Assembly (NCBI RefSeq): GCF_900182915.1
Contig: NZ_FXUG01000021.1
Location: 1-64,000, forward strand
Direction of reading: 5' to 3'
DNA: 64,000 nt
Origin: Neorhodopirellula lusitana
Lineage (GTDB): Bacteria > Planctomycetota > Planctomycetia > Pirellulales > Pirellulaceae
Below, piece by piece: positions 44,201-54,588 of the stretch (its first letter is position 1; each line of letters opens with the position of its first letter). A program made the position numbers and the translations under genes. Under the pieces are notes generated by a model. It searched no databases and was not told the origin of the DNA. It was given only the letters and a program-made list of their open reading frames with translations.

Positions 44201-44698
44201 TTAGGAAATCGCGGCTAAGGCGGATTCGTAATTCGGTTCGTCGGTAATCTCGCCGACTTGTTCTTTGTAGATGACCTTGCCATCAGCATCGACAACGACA
44301 ACGGCTCTGGAAAGCAATCCACGCAGCGGCCCTGTCTTGATCGTGACTCCATAGTCCTTTCCGAAATCCGTTCGGAAGCTTGATGCTGCTTCCACGTTTT
44401 CGATTCCCTCGGCACCGCAGAATCGCTTGATTGCGAAAGGCAGATCGGCTGATACACAAAGAACCACTGCGTTGTTTAACGACGCCGCTTTCTCGTTGAA
44501 CTGTCGTACCGACATCGCACAAGTCGATGTGTCCACCGAAGGAAAGATATTTAATACGAGCGTTTTGCCTTTCAGATCAGCCAAGCTAATTTCGCTCAAA
44601 TCGGTTTTGGTCAATTCAAAATCGGGGCTGACGGTTCCGACATCCGGAAGTTCGCCAACGGATTCAATGGGATTGCCTTTGAGTGTGATATTCGCCAC
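44201..44698 (-). CDS. tpx: Thiol peroxidase
   Basis: A 165-residue atypical 2-Cys peroxiredoxin of normal length that reduces peroxides with thioredoxin as donor. The peroxidatic Cys60 is in VDTSTCAMSVRQF and the resolving Cys94 in IKRFCGAEG, the same spacing as in the Tpx of enterobacteria. The N-terminus (ANITLKGNPIESVGELP) matches the family. I chose GTG 44698, with GGAG eight bases before it; a longer open frame upstream has no family character. It lies just after the IS3 relic and faces it. Confidence 0.92.
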   Translation of the reverse strand: MANITLKGNPIESVGELPDVGTVSPDFELTKTDLSEISLADLKGKTLVLNIFPSVDTSTCAMSVRQFNEKAASLNNAVVLCVSADLPFAIKRFCGAEGIENVEAASSFRTDFGKDYGVTIKTGPLRGLLSRAVVVVDADGKVIYKEQVGEITDEPNYESALAAIS

Positions 44699-44883
44699 GA
44701 GTGTCTCCGTGAAATGGATGATTGGTGATAGGGCTAGCTTACCCGCAAAACATGTTACTGCTGTCGCTGTCACCTTCCAAGGTGGTCGCTTACCCGAGCA
44801 ATCGTTAGTTAGGTGGCTCCGACGGCTCAACCGTTCGGTAGGTAGCACCTGTCTGCTTGTGATGCATCCGTTTTCATCCGAAC

Positions 44884-45621
44884 TTACCGTGCCGCAAGCC
44901 GCAATCGCAGATGATACCATGCTCGCCGCAGTCGCTTCGAGAAAGTTTGCGTAGGACGGGTCAGTAGATTATTGCTTTTGCGAGCGTCGCTGGCCCAATC
45001 GCACAGATGTTGTAGTGTTTTCGATTCGTCGAATTCGAGCACTTCGCAATAGTCCAGCTGGTCCTGCCAGTAGTGCGCGAGAACTTCGTGAGCGGGGTCA
45101 ATAGTCTTCCAAAAGCCGACTCGGGCGACAATCGCTTCAGGATTGACGTGCAACAAGTGTGGCTTATGGCGAAATTGGAGCTGCCCGTCTGCGACTGAAA
45201 CGAGCCAGCGATGGTGATAATAGCCAGCGTAGCAAGGGTGCTCGACTCCGAGAGATTGTTCAACGACACGGCTGGGGGTTTCGATGTAGCCAGCCTTGGC
45301 TATTCGCGAAATTTCGGAACAGACCCACACTGGGTCGCGGACGTCTTCGAGTACATGTGAGCAAACAGCGAAGTCGAACTGTTTATCGGCAAAGGGCCAA
45401 GGCTGGCGGTCGCATATATCGAACTCGACCCAAGTCTCTCGGCTAAAGGAAACAGGCATGGCTCGCTCTGGTTCCTTTAGCAAGCCACCGGATTCGTCAT
45501 AAGAGAGTGCATCGATAACCCAATTGGTGCGGAAGAACGGTGCCGCACCACCTCCCACATCGATAACGACGGCATCACTGGGAAGCATCGAGTCTATTTT
45601 CTTGGCATGCGTTTGATCCAT
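44884..45621 (-). CDS. Class I SAM-dependent methyltransferase
   Basis: A 245-residue protein of the methyltransferase type 11 kind. Motif I is VVIDVGGGAAPFF, the acidic loop follows in VEFDICDRQPWPFADKQFD, and the post-II motif is FDFAVCSHVLEDVRDP. An His/Tyr-rich part (VEHPCYAGYYHHRW) and a basic C-terminal helix follow. Its acceptor is unknown; similar proteins modify sugars or lipids in envelope gene clusters. ATG 45621 is used; a TTG four codons earlier is less likely. It is probably monocistronic. Confidence 0.75.
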   Translation of the reverse strand: MDQTHAKKIDSMLPSDAVVIDVGGGAAPFFRTNWVIDALSYDESGGLLKEPERAMPVSFSRETWVEFDICDRQPWPFADKQFDFAVCSHVLEDVRDPVWVCSEISRIAKAGYIETPSRVVEQSLGVEHPCYAGYYHHRWLVSVADGQLQFRHKPHLLHVNPEAIVARVGFWKTIDPAHEVLAHYWQDQLDYCEVLEFDESKTLQHLCDWASDARKSNNLLTRPTQTFSKRLRRAWYHLRLRLAAR

Positions 45622-45955
45622 CGGCTTTCGCAATCCTGTGCGTTAGTGGTTGATCCCCCCGTCGTCTTTGAAGTGTAAATAACAGCCCCGCAGCACGATC
45701 ACGGACTATAGCATGAACATCCGAAATCGTTAGGACACAGTATCTTTGTAAGTGTCAACGAATCAATCCCGTTTCCTGAACACGGAGACCTGCTTGATGC
45801 TCTGGTGAGTTGCCGATCAGGACCAGAGTAAAAAGATCGTCCCCAAACGTTCGGGACCGACAAGAACAGAACGACTATCTCGGATCGTTCAAAACCACCC
45901 TCTCACCAACGCCCCAAACAACTGGGGACAGTTGTTCCACATTTAGAGCCTTTTA
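45622..45955. other. Intergenic region with a dyad repeat
   Basis: About 330 bases between minus-strand genes with no ORF of note. It holds the diverged dyad repeat at 45917-45936 just downstream of recG and, near the methyltransferase, probably that gene's promoter. Confidence 0.4.
45917..45936. repeat. Short dyad repeat, diverged copy (arms AACAACTG)
   Basis: A perfect 8-bp-arm dyad around GGGA, related to the repeats at 178, 5071 and 5136. It lies 20 bases downstream of the recG stop. Confidence 0.5.
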
Positions 45956-48247
45956 CTAAGCACCATCGCCGAGGTGCAGTCGTTCGCCGTAGCGACGCAA
46001 CACCTGTTCTTTTAACAACGTCAACGATTCATCTTCCATCGCGGGATCTTCGTCGATCAGCTCCTGGGCCAACTTCCGAGCCACTTGCAGGATCTCGATG
46101 TCGCGGCTGAGATCAGCGATCCGCAACGGTGGCAGACCACTCTGTTTCTTACCTAGCAAATCGCCAGGGCCCCGCAGCCGAAAATCTGCCTCCGCCAGTT
46201 CAAAACCGTCATTCGTTGATTCGAAAACCTTCAGCCGTTCACTCTCCTCTGGCGATCGTTCGCCGTCGGTGAAGACACAAACGTGCCCCGCATGCACACC
46301 CCGTGAGACGCGACCACGAAGCTGGTGCAATTGTGCCAAGCCAAACCGGTTCCCGCCCAAAATCGTCATCACGGTGGCGTTCGCAACATCCACACCGACC
46401 TCGATCACTGTTGTGGTCACTAAGACATCAATGTCGCCCTCGGCGAATCGGTCCATCACCGCCTGTTTTGCATCCGCTTTCATCCGGCCATGCAACAACT
46501 CCACCCGCAACTCCTTGAACACTTCCTTGCTGAGATGCTCATAGGTGCGGCTGACCGACGTGATGTCTTCCGCCGCCACCGCTTCGTCATCGCTGAGTTC
46601 AACAATCGGATCAGCAGGTTCTTTGCCAGTGCCTTCGCCGCCACCCCGGTCTTCGTTTCCCATGTCCTGGTCGCCAACTCGCGGGGCCACGATATAGACC
46701 TGACGTCCTTCGGCAACGCGTTGACGGATGAAGTCCCACCATCGATCTTTCCACCCATCGACGGCCAGATAAGTGTGAACCTCGCCGCGGCCCGCTGGCT
46801 TATCGCGAATCGTGCTCAAATCCACGTCGCCGAACTGAGTCATCGCGATGCTGCGTGGAATCGGGGTCGCCGACATGACCAGACAATGCGGATCGACGCC
46901 ACCCTGACGCAAACGCACTCGTTGTCCGACCCCAAACTTGTGCTGTTCATCAATCACGCACAAAGCCAGCGAATGAAACTGGATGTCGAAAACCAACGCC
47001 TGTGTTCCCACAATCAAGTCAATTTCGCCGGAGGCAATCTGTTGCAACGTTTCACGTCGCTCGGCTGCACCCAGCGAACCGCAAAGCAGTCCCACAGTTA
47101 CCTTGCTTCCGGCAAGGATCTTTTGCAGCGTTGCAAAATGCTGGCGCGCGAGCACTTCCGTCGGCGCCATCAGGGTTGCTTGGTGGCCACAGGCGACCGT
47201 CAACATCATTGCAAAAATAGCAACAACCGTTTTGCCGCTGCCCACGTCGCCCTGCAACAAACGGTTCATGGGAAACTGACGCTGCAGTTCCCCGGCGATG
47301 GTTTCGATCACACGCAATTGATCGCCAGTCAACTCGAACGGAAACCGACGAATGATCCGCTGCTTGATTTGGGCACTGCAGTCCAGCGGCGTCGCCCGCA
47401 ATCGTCCGGTCAACGACTGACGCCGCATCGCCAGCGCCAACTGCATCACCAAAAGTTCTTGAAAGATCAATCGCGTCCGCGCCGCCGTCAAAGCCTCTGC
47501 CGAAGGCGGACAATGAATGTGTCGCAACGTCGTCGCAATCGAGGGCAGCGAATCTCCTACGTTTAAGTCAACGCGTCCCAGTGCCTTCGCGGCGGCTTTC
47601 CGCAATTCCGCCGGCATGACCTCTTTAATTTCATCCGCGAGCACTTCCGAAACCTGCTTGGTCAGGCGTCGCAGTTCATACTCCTTTACCCCTTCGGTCA
47701 GCGGATAAACCGACTCAATACTGCCTGTGCCAGCGTCATCAGCCTCTTCCGAATCGATGATCTCGTACTTCGGATGTGTGAACTCCCACCGCAATCCGGC
47801 CAGCTTCGGATTCCCGCTGAGCCGGACGAGTCGGTCCAGTGTCAGCTGTTCGGCGCGAAACGGCTGATTGAAAAAGACGATCCGAACGACGCCCGACTCG
47901 TTCTCGATAATCGCCGCAAAGATTGATTTCCCCGGCGTCCGTGACACCAGTTCCGCATCGATGACCTTACCGATGAAGGTGGCTGACTTCCCCTCGTGCA
48001 AATCATCCACACGAGTCGGTGGCGGTGGAAACTGGTGCTCTCTTGGAAAGAAGAACAACACATCTTGGGCCTTGCGCAACCCCAACTTTCGAAACCGCTC
48101 TGCCCGTGCCGAGCCAACGCCTGGGACAAACTGCAACGGCGTCATCAACTCGAAATCTGGCTTCTTTTCCGCCGGATCCGAGTCGCTGAGTGACGATTGA
48201 GGTGTTGGTTCAGTCAAAACGCAAACCTGGCAAACAGGCCAACCCAA
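45956..48247 (-). CDS. recG: ATP-dependent DNA helicase RecG
   Basis: A 763-residue superfamily 2 helicase that rescues stalled replication forks and branch-migrates junctions. The OB-fold wedge domain lies near residues 70-180. The helicase domain has Walker A LLQGDVGSGKTVVA, the DEQH box in VIDEQHKFGVGQR, MSATPIPRS, and motif V/VI GVDVANATVM and QLRGRVSRG. An acidic insertion (DQDMGNEDRGGGEGTGKEPAD) interrupts the second helicase lobe. It ends a coupled operon with the DinG and GNAT genes; only three bases separate it from DinG. The start is uncertain: TTG 48247 is the furthest, and ATG 48145 (MTPLQFVPGVGSARAERF) fits the usual RecG start well. Confidence 0.95.
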   Translation of the reverse strand: MGWPVCQVCVLTEPTPQSSLSDSDPAEKKPDFELMTPLQFVPGVGSARAERFRKLGLRKAQDVLFFFPREHQFPPPPTRVDDLHEGKSATFIGKVIDAELVSRTPGKSIFAAIIENESGVVRIVFFNQPFRAEQLTLDRLVRLSGNPKLAGLRWEFTHPKYEIIDSEEADDAGTGSIESVYPLTEGVKEYELRRLTKQVSEVLADEIKEVMPAELRKAAAKALGRVDLNVGDSLPSIATTLRHIHCPPSAEALTAARTRLIFQELLVMQLALAMRRQSLTGRLRATPLDCSAQIKQRIIRRFPFELTGDQLRVIETIAGELQRQFPMNRLLQGDVGSGKTVVAIFAMMLTVACGHQATLMAPTEVLARQHFATLQKILAGSKVTVGLLCGSLGAAERRETLQQIASGEIDLIVGTQALVFDIQFHSLALCVIDEQHKFGVGQRVRLRQGGVDPHCLVMSATPIPRSIAMTQFGDVDLSTIRDKPAGRGEVHTYLAVDGWKDRWWDFIRQRVAEGRQVYIVAPRVGDQDMGNEDRGGGEGTGKEPADPIVELSDDEAVAAEDITSVSRTYEHLSKEVFKELRVELLHGRMKADAKQAVMDRFAEGDIDVLVTTTVIEVGVDVANATVMTILGGNRFGLAQLHQLRGRVSRGVHAGHVCVFTDGERSPEESERLKVFESTNDGFELAEADFRLRGPGDLLGKKQSGLPPLRIADLSRDIEILQVARKLAQELIDEDPAMEDESLTLLKEQVLRRYGERLHLGDGA

Positions 48248-48250
48248 GAA

Positions 48251-50428
48251 TCATTTCGTGGGGCGACGGGGAGTTGGATTGACGTGGTGAACCTTCAGAT
48301 CCGGCAACGAACTCAAGAACCGGCGACCGTAGGGCTTCGTGCGAATACGAGGATCCAGGACAACCACCATGCCTTCGTCGCTGCGAGTTCGGATCAAGCG
48401 ACCAAAGCCTTGGCGAAACTTGATCACCGCTTCGGGCAATTGATAGTCACTAAACGGGTTCCCGCCATTGGCCTTAATCGCCTCCAACCTTGCTTCGAGC
48501 AGCGGATGGTCAGGGACGGCGAATGGCAACTTTGTGATAATCACATTGGTCAGTGCATCACCAGGCACATCGACGCCCTGCCAAAAGCTATCCGTCCCCA
48601 ACAACACACCGCGTGGGTTGGCACGAAAGGCGTCAAGCAACTGAGTCCGATTCCGCTCGCCGGCTTGGCTGTAGAGTTCCAGATCCTTTTCGATCAACCA
48701 CGGCGTAATCGCCTCCGCACACCGGCGCAACAACGCGTAACTGGTGAACAAGACAAAAGTATGTCCATCGGTATGGCCGGCAAATCGTTTGATCTGGCCA
48801 GGAATTGTGCGTTCGAAATCCTCGCGGTTGGCCGATGGATCCGGCAAACCGTTGACGACAATCAACTTGGCTTGTTTCTTGTAATCGAACGGACTTCCCA
48901 CTTGCAGATTCCGCCCGCCCGTCAAACCGATTCGGCTCCGGAAGAACGGGAACTTCTCACCATCACCACTGGCCAGCGTGGCGCTGGTCATGATCACCGA
49001 ATCAATGTCTTCGCTTTGGAAGAGTTCCTCACGGAGAGTTTGGCCAATGTCGACGGGCGATGCCGACAGCGAAACCCGATCCATACCACGCTTGTTGCCG
49101 GACTTTTCAACCCAGTAAACACTTTCCTGCTTGATTGCTTGCCCGAGCCACTCCCGCAGCCCACCCGCTAAGGCCAACAAACGATCGTGGGCGGATTGGA
49201 AATCTTGACGGTCCGAGTCGTTTTCCTGCGCATCGGCATGCCCACGCAAACGACGGGCAAGCTTTTCCATCGGTTCGCTAAGCGAGTTTTCAACCAAGTC
49301 TGGATGATGCACGCGTCCGTTACGCGACTTGGATTGTTCATACCAATCCAAAATGTCCGCAAACAGAATGCTGGCCGCGTGTCGACAACGGTCAACTTCG
49401 CTTTGCAAACCCTGCAAGTTGTGTGCGACCAACAAACCTTTTTGTTGACGATCGTTGTAAAGACGATCGAACAAATAATCAAATTGGCCCGATGTGATCC
49501 GAATCCCCAGATGATCGCCGGCGACCGCTTCGATCGTATGGCATTCGTCCAGAATCACGACGTCATAATCAGGCAGCAGCGAAAACCCTTGGCGACGCAT
49601 CGCCATGTCGGTGAACAACATCGCATGATTGACGATCAAAACTTGGGCGTTCTGGGCCCGGCGACGAGCCCGAAAATAGAAGCACTCCTTGAAGTGCGGG
49701 CACTTCGACCGCAGGCAATTCCCAGTGTCGCTGCGGACTTCGTCCCAGACCGCGGCATCCGGCTTGATCGGCAAAGTTGCTAGCGATCCATCACCGGTCG
49801 TTTTGGACCAAGCTTGAATGGATTGAAGTTGCCGGATTTGGAAGTCATTGGCCATCAACGAAGTCGACTTCGCGATCGCCCGGTTCATGCGCCGGATCGA
49901 TAGGTAGTTGCCACGCCCCTTCACCAACACGGCCGAGAATTCACGCGGCACGACGCTGTTCAGCAACGGCATGTCTTTGCCGATCAACTGTTCTTGCAAG
50001 CTAATCGTGTGCGTTGAAATCAACACGCGGCGTTTTTTAGGCGGCTTCTCCGTCGCATCGCTCGTTGGATTACCCGCGTCGGAAAGCTTGCCGATATCAG
50101 CGGATGGTTTCACAACATCATCGATCGGTTCATCCGCCTCCTCTTGGTCCAGGCTCGCAGCTTCCCCCAGTTCGCCTTGATCCGCGGTCGCATGCAGAAT
50201 CGCTGGCACCAGGTATGCAAAACTCTTGCCGGTCCCCGTTCCCGCTTCCACAACCAAATGCTCAGCGGCAGCAATCGACGCAGCTACCTCCCGAGCCATC
50301 GCCAGCTGTTGCTCGCGCGGTTCGTAGTTGGGCAACCGCCGGCTGATGCTGCCGTCGGGTCCTAGAATCGCGTCCACGTCCAAGGGTGGCTGAGGCGGTT
50401 CAATCTCTTGTTGCGAATCCGATGTCAC
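48251..50428 (-). CDS. DinG-like ATP-dependent DNA helicase
   Basis: A 725-residue XPD/DinG-type helicase. Walker A is [12 protein letters not shown], the iron-sulfur cluster cysteines are in the [15 protein letters not shown] region (residues about 228-242), the DEAH-type box is [12 protein letters not shown], and later motifs include [16 protein letters not shown] and [13 protein letters not shown]. It unwinds 5'-3' and resolves R-loops and similar structures. An acidic insertion ([19 protein letters not shown]) lies near residue 90. GTG 50428 overlaps the TGA of the GNAT gene (GTGA). It is followed at three bases by recG. Confidence 0.9.
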   Translation of the reverse strand: MTSDSQQEIEPPQPPLDVDAILGPDGSISRRLPNYEPREQQLAMAREVAASIAAAEHLVVEAGTGTGKSFAYLVPAILHATADQGELGEAASLDQEEADEPIDDVVKPSADIGKLSDAGNPTSDATEKPPKKRRVLISTHTISLQEQLIGKDMPLLNSVVPREFSAVLVKGRGNYLSIRRMNRAIAKSTSLMANDFQIRQLQSIQAWSKTTGDGSLATLPIKPDAAVWDEVRSDTGNCLRSKCPHFKECFYFRARRRAQNAQVLIVNHAMLFTDMAMRRQGFSLLPDYDVVILDECHTIEAVAGDHLGIRITSGQFDYLFDRLYNDRQQKGLLVAHNLQGLQSEVDRCRHAASILFADILDWYEQSKSRNGRVHHPDLVENSLSEPMEKLARRLRGHADAQENDSDRQDFQSAHDRLLALAGGLREWLGQAIKQESVYWVEKSGNKRGMDRVSLSASPVDIGQTLREELFQSEDIDSVIMTSATLASGDGEKFPFFRSRIGLTGGRNLQVGSPFDYKKQAKLIVVNGLPDPSANREDFERTIPGQIKRFAGHTDGHTFVLFTSYALLRRCAEAITPWLIEKDLELYSQAGERNRTQLLDAFRANPRGVLLGTDSFWQGVDVPGDALTNVIITKLPFAVPDHPLLEARLEAIKANGGNPFSDYQLPEAVIKFRQGFGRLIRTRSDEGMVVVLDPRIRTKPYGRRFLSSLPDLKVHHVNPTPRRPTK

Positions 50429-51591
50429 GCGTTGGTCTCTGTTGCACTGCTATCCGGCGAACCGGAGCCAAGCGGACGGTCAAAGATGCGGTGCGTCTTA
50501 GTACACGTCGCGCCGCCACGCTGAATCGTTCCACGCGAAAGCTGATTACTTTCCAGCACCCATGAGAACTCACCCACTTCGATCCCACGTTCCAGCGCCA
50601 CAGGCAGGATTGGGTACAGCGTTACCAAGCCCAGCCCCCACTTTTGATACTCGGGCAGAACGTTGGCACTGACCATCCGCAATCGCTTGATTTTCTTGCG
50701 ACCCAACAGAATGTGGATCCAACCAAACGGAAAGATTTTGCCACCGATGCGTTTGATGATCGGGTTGTAGTCGAGCAAACCAAATCCAGCGCCAACGGGT
50801 TTGCCATCGATTTCGGCAATGCTGGTCAGTTCGGGAATCAACAGTTGCTTGAGCCCTTTGCTCTGCTCGTCGACTTCCCCTTCGCTCATGGGGACATAGC
50901 CCCAAGTTTGCTTCAGCGACTCGTTATAGATGTTCAAGAAGATGCGTACGTCTTCATTGAAGTGCGAACGACGGATCGGCCGCGTCGTTGCTTTGAAGCG
51001 ACGGGTGGCCTCTTGGATGACGAACAACAACTTGGGGTCCAAGTCGTTGAGCATGTCGATCGACGCATCGTAACTGAACAAGTCCTGTGACTTTTCGAAC
51101 CCAAAGGACTGAATCAACGATTCATAGTAGTCGTGGTTGTACGTGATCAAGAATGTCGGCGGGGTGTCGAAACCATCGACCAGCAAGCCAACCTCGTAAT
51201 TCAGGCTGGGGTGAACCGGGCCACGAATGACCGTCATGTCCCGCTCTTCGAGCCAGTCCGAAGCGGTTTGCAATAAGAGGTGTGCGGCCTCGGGATCGTT
51301 CTCGCATTCGAAGAATCCGAAAAACCCGGTCTTTTCTTCGTGCGTTCGATTGTGGGCGTGATTGACAACGGCCAGGATTCGCCCGACCACCACACCATCG
51401 CGATAGACCAGAAACGTCTGTCCATCGGCGTCCAAGTAGAATGGGTGTGCCTTGAACCCGACCAATTTCTTACGTTCGTCCCAAATCGGCGGAACCCAAT
51501 TAGGATCGTCACGGTAGAGACGTTTTTCGAGCTGTAGAAACTCCTTTTGGTCGCGACGGCTTTCGACGGGACGGCAAATGACCTCCGACAT
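50425..51591 (-). CDS. GNAT-type N-acyltransferase, large form
   Basis: A 388-residue protein. The N-terminal half ([46 protein letters not shown]) and the C-terminal part ([39 protein letters not shown], the acyl-CoA loop as QKWGLG) resemble two GNAT folds in tandem. Such long GNAT proteins are of unknown substrate. ATG 51591 is used ([14 protein letters not shown]). Its stop overlaps the DinG start, so the expression of the acyltransferase and the two helicases is linked. Confidence 0.75.
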   Translation of the reverse strand: MSEVICRPVESRRDQKEFLQLEKRLYRDDPNWVPPIWDERKKLVGFKAHPFYLDADGQTFLVYRDGVVVGRILAVVNHAHNRTHEEKTGFFGFFECENDPEAAHLLLQTASDWLEERDMTVIRGPVHPSLNYEVGLLVDGFDTPPTFLITYNHDYYESLIQSFGFEKSQDLFSYDASIDMLNDLDPKLLFVIQEATRRFKATTRPIRRSHFNEDVRIFLNIYNESLKQTWGYVPMSEGEVDEQSKGLKQLLIPELTSIAEIDGKPVGAGFGLLDYNPIIKRIGGKIFPFGWIHILLGRKKIKRLRMVSANVLPEYQKWGLGLVTLYPILPVALERGIEVGEFSWVLESNQLSRGTIQRGGATCTKTHRIFDRPLGSGSPDSSATETNA

Positions 51592-51696
51592 GGTGGCTGG
51601 GGTTTCCGAATCGAGGTGAAAAAGTGTCAAAATGACGTGGTGGCCAAAACAGGGCCTCCCCGTGAGAATAGCAAATCAAACCGGATCAGCCCATGA

Positions 51697-52638
51697 TTGT
51701 TTGCCAGTACCTTTTGGCACAAGCAATCAAGGGTTGCAATTACCAGACTCGACTCCACATCGGCCCACACCTTGGAAATCATTCGTAGTTCGCGAAACGC
51801 CGCCATTCGTCGCCTTTTGACATTGCGAAACAATCGGCGACGACGGGCCGAGGGGGCTGTCCTGGTCGACGGGGCTCGCGAAACCCTGCGAGCAATCGAG
51901 TCCGGCCTGACCTTGCGAGCTTTCTATGAACCGGTCAACGCGTCCGGCGACACCTTGATCGATGTCGACGGAATCGAAGCGGCCCGTCAACACGCCAGCG
52001 AAATCGGCGTGCACCGCGGTGTCTCAACCGAATTGTTCGCCAAGATTTGCTACGGCGACGCACAACAACGATGCGTGGCCGAGTTCACGGCCACCGATGA
52101 CTCGGTCACCAACATGGGGCCTCCACCACCCGGCGTGATCCTGGTACTCGATCGAGTCGAGAAACCGGGAAATATCGGAGCGGTTTTTCGTACCGCGGAC
52201 GCCGCGGGCGTGGCGGCTGTCCTGTTGTGCGATTGCCCCAGCGACCGGTTCAACTCCAACGCCATCCGCAGCTCGCTCGGTGCGGTCTTCACCGTCCCAT
52301 CGGGATCCGGCACCCAGGCCGAAGTGAACGAGTACCTATCGAGGTACGTTGACGACGTCTATTCGATGCGAGTCGAGGGCGCCAGCTCGTTCTACGATGC
52401 CGACCTGCGAGCGGATCGGGTCGCCGTGATCCTGGGCAGCGAAGCGGATGGGCTCGGTGATCGCTGGCTGCACTTCGGCCAAACGACGGCAGCTTCCCAG
52501 TCCGATTCGTCTTCCCTCGAAAACGATTCTCGTTTGATCCAGGCCGTCAAACTGCCCATGGCGGGCCGCGTTGATAGCCTCAACGTGTCCGTTTCCGCTG
52601 CCATCGTTGCCTTCGAAGCGGTTCGGCAGCGTCACTGA
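51697..52638 (+). CDS. TrmH/SpoU-family RNA methyltransferase
   Basis: A protein of about 313 residues. The N-terminal substrate-binding part (EGAVLVDGARETLRAIESG) precedes the SPOUT knot: motif 1 DRVEKPGNIGAVFRTADA, motif 2 VILGSEADGLGDRW, motif 3 KLPMAGRVDSLNVSVSAAI. It methylates a ribose 2'-OH of tRNA or 23S rRNA. The start is uncertain; TTG 51697 opens the frame, and nothing better is seen before the conserved part near residue 30. It diverges from the GNAT gene. Confidence 0.85.
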   Translation: MFASTFWHKQSRVAITRLDSTSAHTLEIIRSSRNAAIRRLLTLRNNRRRRAEGAVLVDGARETLRAIESGLTLRAFYEPVNASGDTLIDVDGIEAARQHASEIGVHRGVSTELFAKICYGDAQQRCVAEFTATDDSVTNMGPPPPGVILVLDRVEKPGNIGAVFRTADAAGVAAVLLCDCPSDRFNSNAIRSSLGAVFTVPSGSGTQAEVNEYLSRYVDDVYSMRVEGASSFYDADLRADRVAVILGSEADGLGDRWLHFGQTTAASQSDSSSLENDSRLIQAVKLPMAGRVDSLNVSVSAAIVAFEAVRQRH

Positions 52639-52658
52639 CAAAATTGTCACTGACAAAA
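52631..52658 (+). repeat. 13-bp direct repeat over the stop codon of the TrmH-type gene
   Basis: GTCACTGACAAAA occurs twice with two bases between. The first copy contains the TGA of the methyltransferase gene. Confidence 0.7.
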
Positions 52659-52938
52659 AACGTAAATGACAATAAACGCGTCATTCCTCGCCCGTTTGTT
52701 GCCAACCCAGCCGCCACCAGGCTGCCTGAACAACAAGCCACTGCCGCATGCATCAAATTCCGCATGTCTGGCAATACCAATTCAGCCAGAACAAGCGGCT
52801 CAAGCCCAAGAATCGTTAATGTCGACGCGACCGGCCGACGATACAGAGGGTATTCGGCGATCTGTCAAAGAATCGCTGAATGAGGAAAGTGTGCCGGGGG
52901 GGTACATGATCCAACGATCATGAGCGCAAGGATTCGCT
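52659..52938. other. Spacer before the BON-domain protein gene
   Basis: About 280 bases with short overlapping open frames and no motif. It presumably holds the promoter of the gene at 52939. Confidence 0.4.
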
Positions 52939-54513
52939 ATGTACAAAGACAAGCCGCGACTGGCTGGACGATCACGTCCAGCTTCACAAAAACGAATTTG
53001 GCTTGCAAATTTGTTAAGCCTGGGAGCCGGTGTTTCGGTTGGACTGGCTGGTGCCATCGCATCCGCTGGACAACCCATGACGATGCCTCAACAGTTCCGA
53101 TCCACGGGCGGCGAGGTACGCAGCAATCCATATGCTGGCCCGAGTGCGAATGCTCAAAGCAATCCATCCGGCACAGGACCAATCCTGCAAACTTCCGACC
53201 TACAACTCTCCGAGCTTCGGCTTAAGAGTATTGGGACCGCTGTTGGACTGGTTCCAATCGGCGGCCCGCGGGCAAACACCACGCCGCTGGAAATCAGCAA
53301 GCCGTCCGGGTCCAAGATTCGCGTCAATCCGATGGCGAACCATACCCACCGGGCATTCGATGCTCCGGTCGTCGGATTGGTTGACGAACCCGTCGTCGAC
53401 CGTAGCCAGCCTAGTCCAGCCGCGCCGCCCGCAACTCATCACGGTACGCATCCCGACACACATCGCGGTGCAATGGCTACGTCGGCAACTCAGCGGACCC
53501 AGCCTCGAATCGTCGGTTTCGCACCCACATCGCCGAACCCGACCGACACGCTTGAGTTTGTAGCGCCGCAGGTTGCCCAAACTCAGCCGGTTGTGCGCCC
53601 CGAAGCCATCATCCATGCATTGCCTGGCGGACTCGTCGACACGGTCGTTCCGGCAATCGAAATGGCCAGTCCAGCGGTCCAGATCGCTGAATCGGCACCC
53701 GCTGAAACTTCCATGGACCTGGCACTCGCCGCACCTCACGTGGACGTTCAGCCCACCGAAGATGCAGCCGACTCCAGCGATTTGGGCGTGACGTTCTCGA
53801 TGACTGACGTGACGATGGAATCCGATCTGGATACTCCACTCGCACCTCCGGTTCTGGACGACGCCGCTTCCAGCGAACAGCAAACGGATTTCGCTCTGAC
53901 TTCGCCAGCGACAACCGCGGATCAAACAACTTGGCAAGCAAGTGACTCGCTCGCTCAATCAAACGAATCATCGCTTCCCGATCCAGTTGTACTCAGCGCT
54001 CCATCGCTGCCGCTATTGCCGACACCAAGCGAACCTTGGGTCGCAAAACGAGAAGTTGGCGAGGTAGTTTCCAGTGCCGAGATCCAAACTCGCTTGCCCG
54101 AGCGACCACGTTACCCGCAGCGATTCCGGCCCCATGTCGAAGTCGCCGCACCACCGATGATCTCGTATCAAGCTCCTACCCGCTCGCGAGACTCCGGTAC
54201 CCAAGTGCGGTCCACTCCGATCGTTTCGGCAAGCCTAGCTGGCTTTGTCAACGATAAGTCGAAGTCTCAAACTTCGACTGGGCAAGCAGCCGGCAAGAGT
54301 GTTGCCAAGGCAACCAGTCCAGCTCAAAAACTCAATCAGCTTGTCGAATCGATACGCCGGGATTATCCCACGTCGTCGGTATCGATTCGCGAATCGAAAG
54401 GTCAGCTAGTCGTGACCGGTTCTTGTAACGACCGCGAAGAAGCCACCGACATTGTTCGATTGGTTCGCAGTCAGTTTTTGGTCGCGGTCGATGACCAACT
54501 CGTCATCCGCTAG
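52939..54513 (+). CDS. Secreted low-complexity protein with a C-terminal BON-like domain
   Basis: A 524-residue protein. An N-terminal basic region and helix (IWLANLLSLGAGVSVGLAGAIASA) mark export. The middle, residues about 60-450, is rich in Ala, Pro, Thr, Ser and Asp and probably disordered. Residues 455-524 (QKLNQLVESIRRDYPTSSVSI, then KGQLVVTGSCNDREEATDIVRLV) are a BON-type domain, which binds phospholipid or protein partners in the envelope. AAGGA precedes ATG 52939. It is followed 75 bases later by an outer-membrane barrel gene, so both may act at the outer membrane. Confidence 0.7.
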   Translation: MYKDKPRLAGRSRPASQKRIWLANLLSLGAGVSVGLAGAIASAGQPMTMPQQFRSTGGEVRSNPYAGPSANAQSNPSGTGPILQTSDLQLSELRLKSIGTAVGLVPIGGPRANTTPLEISKPSGSKIRVNPMANHTHRAFDAPVVGLVDEPVVDRSQPSPAAPPATHHGTHPDTHRGAMATSATQRTQPRIVGFAPTSPNPTDTLEFVAPQVAQTQPVVRPEAIIHALPGGLVDTVVPAIEMASPAVQIAESAPAETSMDLALAAPHVDVQPTEDAADSSDLGVTFSMTDVTMESDLDTPLAPPVLDDAASSEQQTDFALTSPATTADQTTWQASDSLAQSNESSLPDPVVLSAPSLPLLPTPSEPWVAKREVGEVVSSAEIQTRLPERPRYPQRFRPHVEVAAPPMISYQAPTRSRDSGTQVRSTPIVSASLAGFVNDKSKSQTSTGQAAGKSVAKATSPAQKLNQLVESIRRDYPTSSVSIRESKGQLVVTGSCNDREEATDIVRLVRSQFLVAVDDQLVIR

Positions 54514-54588
54514 TGATTTGACGTTTTCCCATCCATTGTTCGTAGCTTGTCGGTCATGTGACCACATATTCAGTTTCGAGGTTCTATC

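Noticed and set aside
46490-47566. A 358-codon open frame antisense to recG
   Set aside because: It lies opposite the helicase motifs of recG and lacks any motif.
48197-49171. A 324-codon open frame antisense to the DinG-like gene
   Set aside because: Shadow frame opposite conserved helicase sequence.
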